Assembly: GCA_003223645.1 (NCBI GenBank)
Contig: QHVT01000006.1
Coordinates: 186,001 to 250,000, forward strand
DNA: 64,000 nucleotides
Direction of reading: 5' to 3'
Origin: Acidobacteriota bacterium
GTDB taxonomy: Bacteria > Acidobacteriota > Thermoanaerobaculia > Gp7-AA8
In this document: positions 60,414-64,000 of the stretch, in pieces
Layout of the letters: each line of letters opens with the position of its first letter
Numbering within the stretch: position 1 is the first letter of the stretch
Made by a program: the position numbers and the translations under genes
Notes under the pieces: generated by a model
Seen by the model: only the letters and a program-made list of their open reading frames with translations
The model's database searches: none
Told to the model about the DNA's origin: nothing

Positions 60414-61628
60414 ATGTTTTCGCGAAGAGACTTTCTTGCCGTTGCCGCCGCTACGCCGTTCGCGATGCGTGCGTTTGCGGATTCCCCTCCCCGCGTCGCC
60501 GTCATCGGCGCGGGCGCGTTCGGCTCGTGGACGGCGCTGCATCTTCGCCGTCTCGGCGCGGACGTCACGCTGATCGACTCGTGGGGACCGGGCAACACGC
60601 GCTCGAGCTCCGGCGGCGAGACGCGCGTGATCCGCGCGATCTACGGCGCCGACCGCGTCTATGTCGAGATGGTGCGCCGCGCGTACGACCTGTGGCTGCA
60701 ACTCGATCCGACGCTGTACACCGATACCGGTGCACTCTGGATGCATCGCGGCGACGACGCGTACGTGCGCTCGTCGCTGCCGGTCATGCGCGAGAACGGA
60801 TTCGCCGTCGATCAGTTGAGCGTTGCCGACGCCATGAAAAAGTATCCGCAGATCTCGTTCAACGGAATCAAGTCGGTATGGCTCGAGCGGCGCGCGGGCG
60901 CGCTGTCCGCGCGGCGCGCGTGCGGCGTCGTGCGCGACGCGTTCACGCAAGCCGGAGGCACGTATCGCACCGCGCACGCGATGCCGAATGTGACGGACTC
61001 GCTCAAATCGCTGCGCCTCGAAGACGGAACGCGACTCGAAGCCGATCACTTCGTCTTCGCCTGCGGCCCCTGGCTCGGCAAGCTCTTTCCCGACGTCGTC
61101 GGCGACGCGATTCGCCCGACGCGCCAGGAGGTCTATTACTTCGGCACGCCGCGCGGCAGCGAGCGCTATCAGCCGCCGCGCTTCCCCATCTGGATCGACT
61201 TCGGCGAGCGGATCTTCTACGGCATCCCCGACGTTCACGGCCGCGGCTTCAAGATCGCCGACGACACCCGCGGCGAAGTCGTCGACCCGACGACGCAGGA
61301 ACGCAAGCCGAGCGAAGCGGGATTGATGCGCGCGCGAACGCTGATCGCCGAGCGCTTCCCCGAAATGACCAAAGCCCCGCTCATCGCCGCCGAAGTCTGC
61401 CAATACGAAAACAGCCCCGACGGAAACCTCATCATCGATCGCCACCCGCACGCGAGCAACGTCTGGCTGGCCGGCGGCGGATCGGGACACGGCTTCAAGT
61501 TGTCCCCCGCTCTCGGCGAGATGGTCGCTGCACGCGTGCTGCAGGACAAAGCGGTACCGGAGATGTTTCTTCTCGAACGACTGCACGCGTTGAAGAAGCG
61601 GGAAACGCAGTTCGATCGAAAGAACTAA
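60414..61628 (+). CDS. Tat-exported FAD-dependent amine oxidase (sarcosine/N-methyltryptophan oxidase type)
   Basis: This is a 404-residue protein. The N-terminus has a twin-arginine signal (FSRRDFLAVAAATPF) with a cut near AFA-DS. The FAD motif is VAVIGAGAFGSWTALHLRRL. GGETRVIRAIYG and the C-terminal WLAGGGSGHGFKLSPALGEM match monomeric sarcosine oxidase and SolA. The covalent-flavin Cys region is FVFACGPWLGKL. It would oxidise an N-methyl amino acid in the periplasm. Tat export of this family is less usual and supports a periplasmic substrate. Confidence 0.9.
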   Translation: MFSRRDFLAVAAATPFAMRAFADSPPRVAVIGAGAFGSWTALHLRRLGADVTLIDSWGPGNTRSSSGGETRVIRAIYGADRVYVEMVRRAYDLWLQLDPTLYTDTGALWMHRGDDAYVRSSLPVMRENGFAVDQLSVADAMKKYPQISFNGIKSVWLERRAGALSARRACGVVRDAFTQAGGTYRTAHAMPNVTDSLKSLRLEDGTRLEADHFVFACGPWLGKLFPDVVGDAIRPTRQEVYYFGTPRGSERYQPPRFPIWIDFGERIFYGIPDVHGRGFKIADDTRGEVVDPTTQERKPSEAGLMRARTLIAERFPEMTKAPLIAAEVCQYENSPDGNLIIDRHPHASNVWLAGGGSGHGFKLSPALGEMVAARVLQDKAVPEMFLLERLHALKKRETQFDRKN

Positions 61629-61661
61629 TCGCCTTTCACACCCGTCTTCTTTGATGCCGCT

Positions 61662-61730
61662 CCCCCGGTGTAGGACAGGCTTTCCAGCCTGTCCTACGGG
61701 GGCAGGCTGGAAAGCCTGCCCTACACCGGG
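61662..61730. repeat. Family C hairpin between convergent genes
   Basis: The sequence cccccggtgtaggacaggct on the left is mirrored by aagcctgccctacaccggg on the right, with an inner copy of the dyad. It lies between the amine oxidase stop (61628) and the trypsin stop (61735), fitting a bidirectional terminator. Confidence 0.8.
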
Positions 61731-61734
61731 AGTG

Positions 61735-62490
61735 TTATGGGAGCGCGACGAACCGGCTGAGGAACGAGCGCGCCGAAGCCGTGTCGAGTCGATAGATCAC
61801 GTTCGTCGCTTTGCACAACGAGTCGCCGGTGATCGTCGTGCCGCCGACGATGTTGGTCTCTGTGCGGCTCGCGCCGAGGAAGTTCGGGCCGCCGGAATCG
61901 CCGTAGCAGGTGCCGCCGTCGCCGGTGTGGATGTTCTGCGAGAGGCGCAGCCACGCGGGATTGATCGAGTTGAGGCTGCCGCTGACGTATTCGCGGGAAT
62001 CGAGATACGTGATCACGTCGCCGCCGGGACCGATCTCGTTCGTCGGCTCCTGTCCGCCGTAGCCGACCGGCGTGAACGGCGCGCCGACGGAAAGCGCGTC
62101 GAGCGAGCCGGCGGCCGGAAGGCGCGCCGGAGTGAGGCCTTTGACCGGCTTGTCGAGCACGACCACCGCGATATCGTGCGGATCGCTCTGTGCCTGGTTG
62201 TACAGCGGATCGGCGTAATACGTGCCGGAGAGCAGCTTCGAATTCGCGTCCGCATGTTCGTCGAACGTGACGAACACTCTCGAGACGCCGAGGTCGCAGT
62301 GCGCGGCGGTGAGGAACACCGTCGGCGAGATGAGCGTCCCCGAGCAATACGGGAACGTGCCGGACGTGAAATGTCCGACCAGCGCGCCGACTTCGGGATG
62401 CAGCTTGCCATCGTCGGTACCATACGTAATCGCCATGGCCGGGAGAGCGATGAGAACGAGAACGGTGATGAGAGAGAGAATGCGAGTCAT
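61735..62490 (-). CDS. Secreted trypsin-like (S1) serine protease
   Basis: This is a 251-residue protein with a signal peptide (TRILSLITVLVLIALPAMA). The S1 triad is visible: His in VFLTAAHC, Asp in DPHDIAVVVLDKP, Ser in YGDSGGPNF. A disulfide is likely between the Cys of FPYCSGTLIS and AAHC. Start ATG 62490 has aaggagg 11 nt upstream. Its first codons overlap those of the divergent sulfatase-like gene. Longer upstream frames run into that gene and are rejected. Confidence 0.92.
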   Translation of the reverse strand: MTRILSLITVLVLIALPAMAITYGTDDGKLHPEVGALVGHFTSGTFPYCSGTLISPTVFLTAAHCDLGVSRVFVTFDEHADANSKLLSGTYYADPLYNQAQSDPHDIAVVVLDKPVKGLTPARLPAAGSLDALSVGAPFTPVGYGGQEPTNEIGPGGDVITYLDSREYVSGSLNSINPAWLRLSQNIHTGDGGTCYGDSGGPNFLGASRTETNIVGGTTITGDSLCKATNVIYRLDTASARSFLSRFVALP

Positions 62491-64000
62491 TCCTGGACGG
62501 GCCTCCTTCGTTTGTCTGTTGCTGATTGCGCCGGCGATTTTAACCGCCTGCCGGAAAGAATCAATCACATCGGCACCCGCACCCGCGTCCGCACGTCCCT
62601 CCATCCTCCTCGTCACCCTCGACACCACGCGCGCGGACGCGATCGGCGACGCGACGCCGTCGTTCAACGCGCTCGCGAAGCAAGGGCTCCTGTTCCGCCA
62701 GGCGTATACGGCGGTGCCGCAGACGCTGCCGGCGCACACCTCGATGATGACCGGCTTGTATCCGGCGGGACACGGCGTGCACGAGAACGCGCGCCGTCTC
62801 GAGGAATCGCGCGCGCTGATCTCGGAGCGATTGCACGCCGCCGGCTATCGCACCGCGGCATTCGTCTCCGCGTTCGCGCTGGCGCGGCGTTTCGGTCTCG
62901 CGCGCGGCTTCGACCTCTACGACGACGACACGCCGCCCGGACTCGCGGAGCGGACGGCGCGCGAGACGACGGACCGCGCGATCGCGTTCTTGAAGAGCGA
63001 GAAGAATCGTCCGCTGTTTCTGTGGGTCCACTACTACGAACCGCACTATCCCTACACGCCGCCCGAGCCGTATCGCACACGTTTCGCGAAGAATCCATAC
63101 CTCGGCGAAGTCGCGGCGATGGACGAGCAGCTCGGACGTCTCGTGACTGCGTTCGGCGACGGTGCGATCGTCGTCGTCGCCGATCACGGCGAGGGACTCG
63201 GCGAGCATGGCGAAGCGCAGCACGGCAATCTTCTCTATCAGGCGACGATGCACGTACCGCTGCTCGTCGCGGGACCCGGCGTCTCCGCGGGCGCGATCGA
63301 CACGCCGGTCAGCACGCGGCGCGTGTTCGACACGATCGCCGACTGGGCCGGCATTTCTTCGGAGAGCTCACTGCGCAAGGCGAAGCCGGAAGTGCTCGCC
63401 GGCGAGGCGATGAAGCCGTTCCTCGATTACGGATGGCAGCCGCAGGTGATGGCGCTCGAAGGAAGCCGCAAGGCGATCTTCGCGGGCAAGCTCGAGGTGT
63501 ATGACGTGCTCGCCGATCCGGGAGAGACGCACGATCTCGCATCGACGGCGGCGCTCTCGCGCGAGCAGCGCGCGACGCTGCACGACTATCCGATTCCATC
63601 GATCGAAACCGCCGCGGCCGCGACTCCTTCCGACGCCGAAGAGCGCCGCAAGCTCGCGAGCCTCGGGTACGTCGCATCGGAAGTGAAGCCGGTCATCCGC
63701 AAGGACGCGCCGCGTCCCGCCGACATGACTGCACTTTTCCCGATTCTCGACCGCGCGTCGGGTCTCTTCGTGCGCGAGCAATACCGCGACGCGATTCCGC
63801 TGCTCGAACAGATCCGCGCGCGTGATCCGTACAACCTCGACGCCGCGCTGCGTCTCGCGACCGCGCATTCCGCCCTCGGACATGAAGCCGCGGCGCTGGC
63901 GGCATTCGAGGACGCGCAGCGGATCGCGCCGCTGTCGCCGGACGTGCGCGCGTATCTCGCGATGCATTACGCGCGCGCCAAGGATTGGGAGAAGGCGGCG
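62480..64000 (+). CDS. Sulfatase-like (alkaline-phosphatase superfamily) lipoprotein with TPR, 3' end beyond window
   Basis: The frame is open from ATG 62480 to the window edge, about 507 residues so far (in-frame ATG 62468 and GTG 62465 also exist). Residues 1-24 form a lipoprotein signal with lipobox ILTAC. The body has superfamily metal motifs VTLDTTRADAIGD and VVVADHGEGLGEHGEAQHGN. The nucleophile region is TLPAHTSMMTGLYPAGHGVH, with Thr instead of the sulfatase CxPxR, so it is a phosphotransferase- or hydrolase-like member and not a formylglycine sulfatase. From about residue 420, TPR-like helices begin (ASGLFVREQYRDAIPLLEQI). The substrate is unknown. Confidence 0.88.
   Translation, partial: MRVIPGRASFVCLLLIAPAILTACRKESITSAPAPASARPSILLVTLDTTRADAIGDATPSFNALAKQGLLFRQAYTAVPQTLPAHTSMMTGLYPAGHGVHENARRLEESRALISERLHAAGYRTAAFVSAFALARRFGLARGFDLYDDDTPPGLAERTARETTDRAIAFLKSEKNRPLFLWVHYYEPHYPYTPPEPYRTRFAKNPYLGEVAAMDEQLGRLVTAFGDGAIVVVADHGEGLGEHGEAQHGNLLYQATMHVPLLVAGPGVSAGAIDTPVSTRRVFDTIADWAGISSESSLRKAKPEVLAGEAMKPFLDYGWQPQVMALEGSRKAIFAGKLEVYDVLADPGETHDLASTAALSREQRATLHDYPIPSIETAAAATPSDAEERRKLASLGYVASEVKPVIRKDAPRPADMTALFPILDRASGLFVREQYRDAIPLLEQIRARDPYNLDAALRLATAHSALGHEAAALAAFEDAQRIAPLSPDVRAYLAMHYARAKDWEKAA

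Noticed and set aside
61651-63504. Long plus-strand frame of about 617 codons
   Set aside because: It is an Arg-rich shadow frame opposite the trypsin gene and out of frame with the sulfatase-like gene, which carries clear lipobox and metal motifs.
62480-64000. True formylglycine sulfatase
   Set aside because: The nucleophile region reads TLPAHTS and lacks the CxPxR signature, so only the superfamily is called.

Overview
The window is a GC-rich (visibly mid-60s % GC), gene-dense chromosomal segment of an Acidobacteriota-like bacterium. That assignment is inference. It rests on three secreted VWFA-related proteins of the type typical of that phylum, a propeller-sensor diguanylate cyclase, a fused ABC permease/M1 peptidase, a TonB-dependent receptor, and the co-occurrence of many palindromic intergenic repeats. 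No rRNA, tRNA, CRISPR array, transposase or phage module was seen. The window closes inside an alkaline-phosphatase-superfamily gene.

Layout. 1-3.1 kb: a non-coding array of about 25 helically phased quasi-palindromes, then an ECF sigma factor, an anti-sigma/TPR protein and a small secreted repeat peptide on the minus strand. 3.3-9.5 kb: a helix-hairpin-helix protein and a degenerate S24-like protein, then two large glycan-type enzymes (radical SAM + methyltransferase + WbsX; methyltransferase + WbsX). 9.5-13.1 kb: a translationally coupled subtilase and DUF11-type surface protein plus small unknowns. 13.2-17.7 kb: receiver protein, class A PBP, histidine kinase. 17.8-24 kb: two VWFA-related proteins, aroB, aspS. 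24.1-28.2 kb: a GMC-oxidoreductase remnant, a GMC oxidoreductase and an alkylsulfatase. 28.4-36.1 kb: an antitoxin with a broken VapC, the diguanylate cyclase, and a 5'-truncated ABC ATPase followed by the permease/peptidase fusion. 36.1-42.2 kb: a phosphoesterase lacking its core, PAP2, gamma-carbonic anhydrase, a secreted propeller-like protein and an M1 aminopeptidase. 42.2-48.4 kb: a second phased array, a TMEM175-like channel, DUF4386, a LecA-like lectin, a third VWFA-related protein and an MFS exporter. 48.5-57.5 kb: folA-thyA, lysA with a D-aminoacylase lipoprotein, an APC permease, spmB/spmA and a membrane PP2C phosphatase. 57.9-64 kb: TonB receptor, Tat-exported amine oxidase, trypsin-like protease and a sulfatase-like lipoprotein.

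Two themes stand out. First, two arrays (about 71-600 and 42190-42575) repeat a quasi-palindrome every 21 bp, two helical turns, with different sequences but the same period; I know of no described element that matches them. Second, at least ten families of long hairpin repeats, several built of iterated 7-11-mers mirrored in the two arms, sit exactly at gene ends. They often supply the stop codon, and several are also found in frame inside coding regions (PBP, VWFA-related proteins, diguanylate cyclase, ABC/M1 fusion, deacylase signal peptide). Four genes have lost a domain or core (GMC oxidoreductase, VapC, ABC ATPase, phosphoesterase), suggesting repeat-driven deletion or, less likely, assembly collapse.
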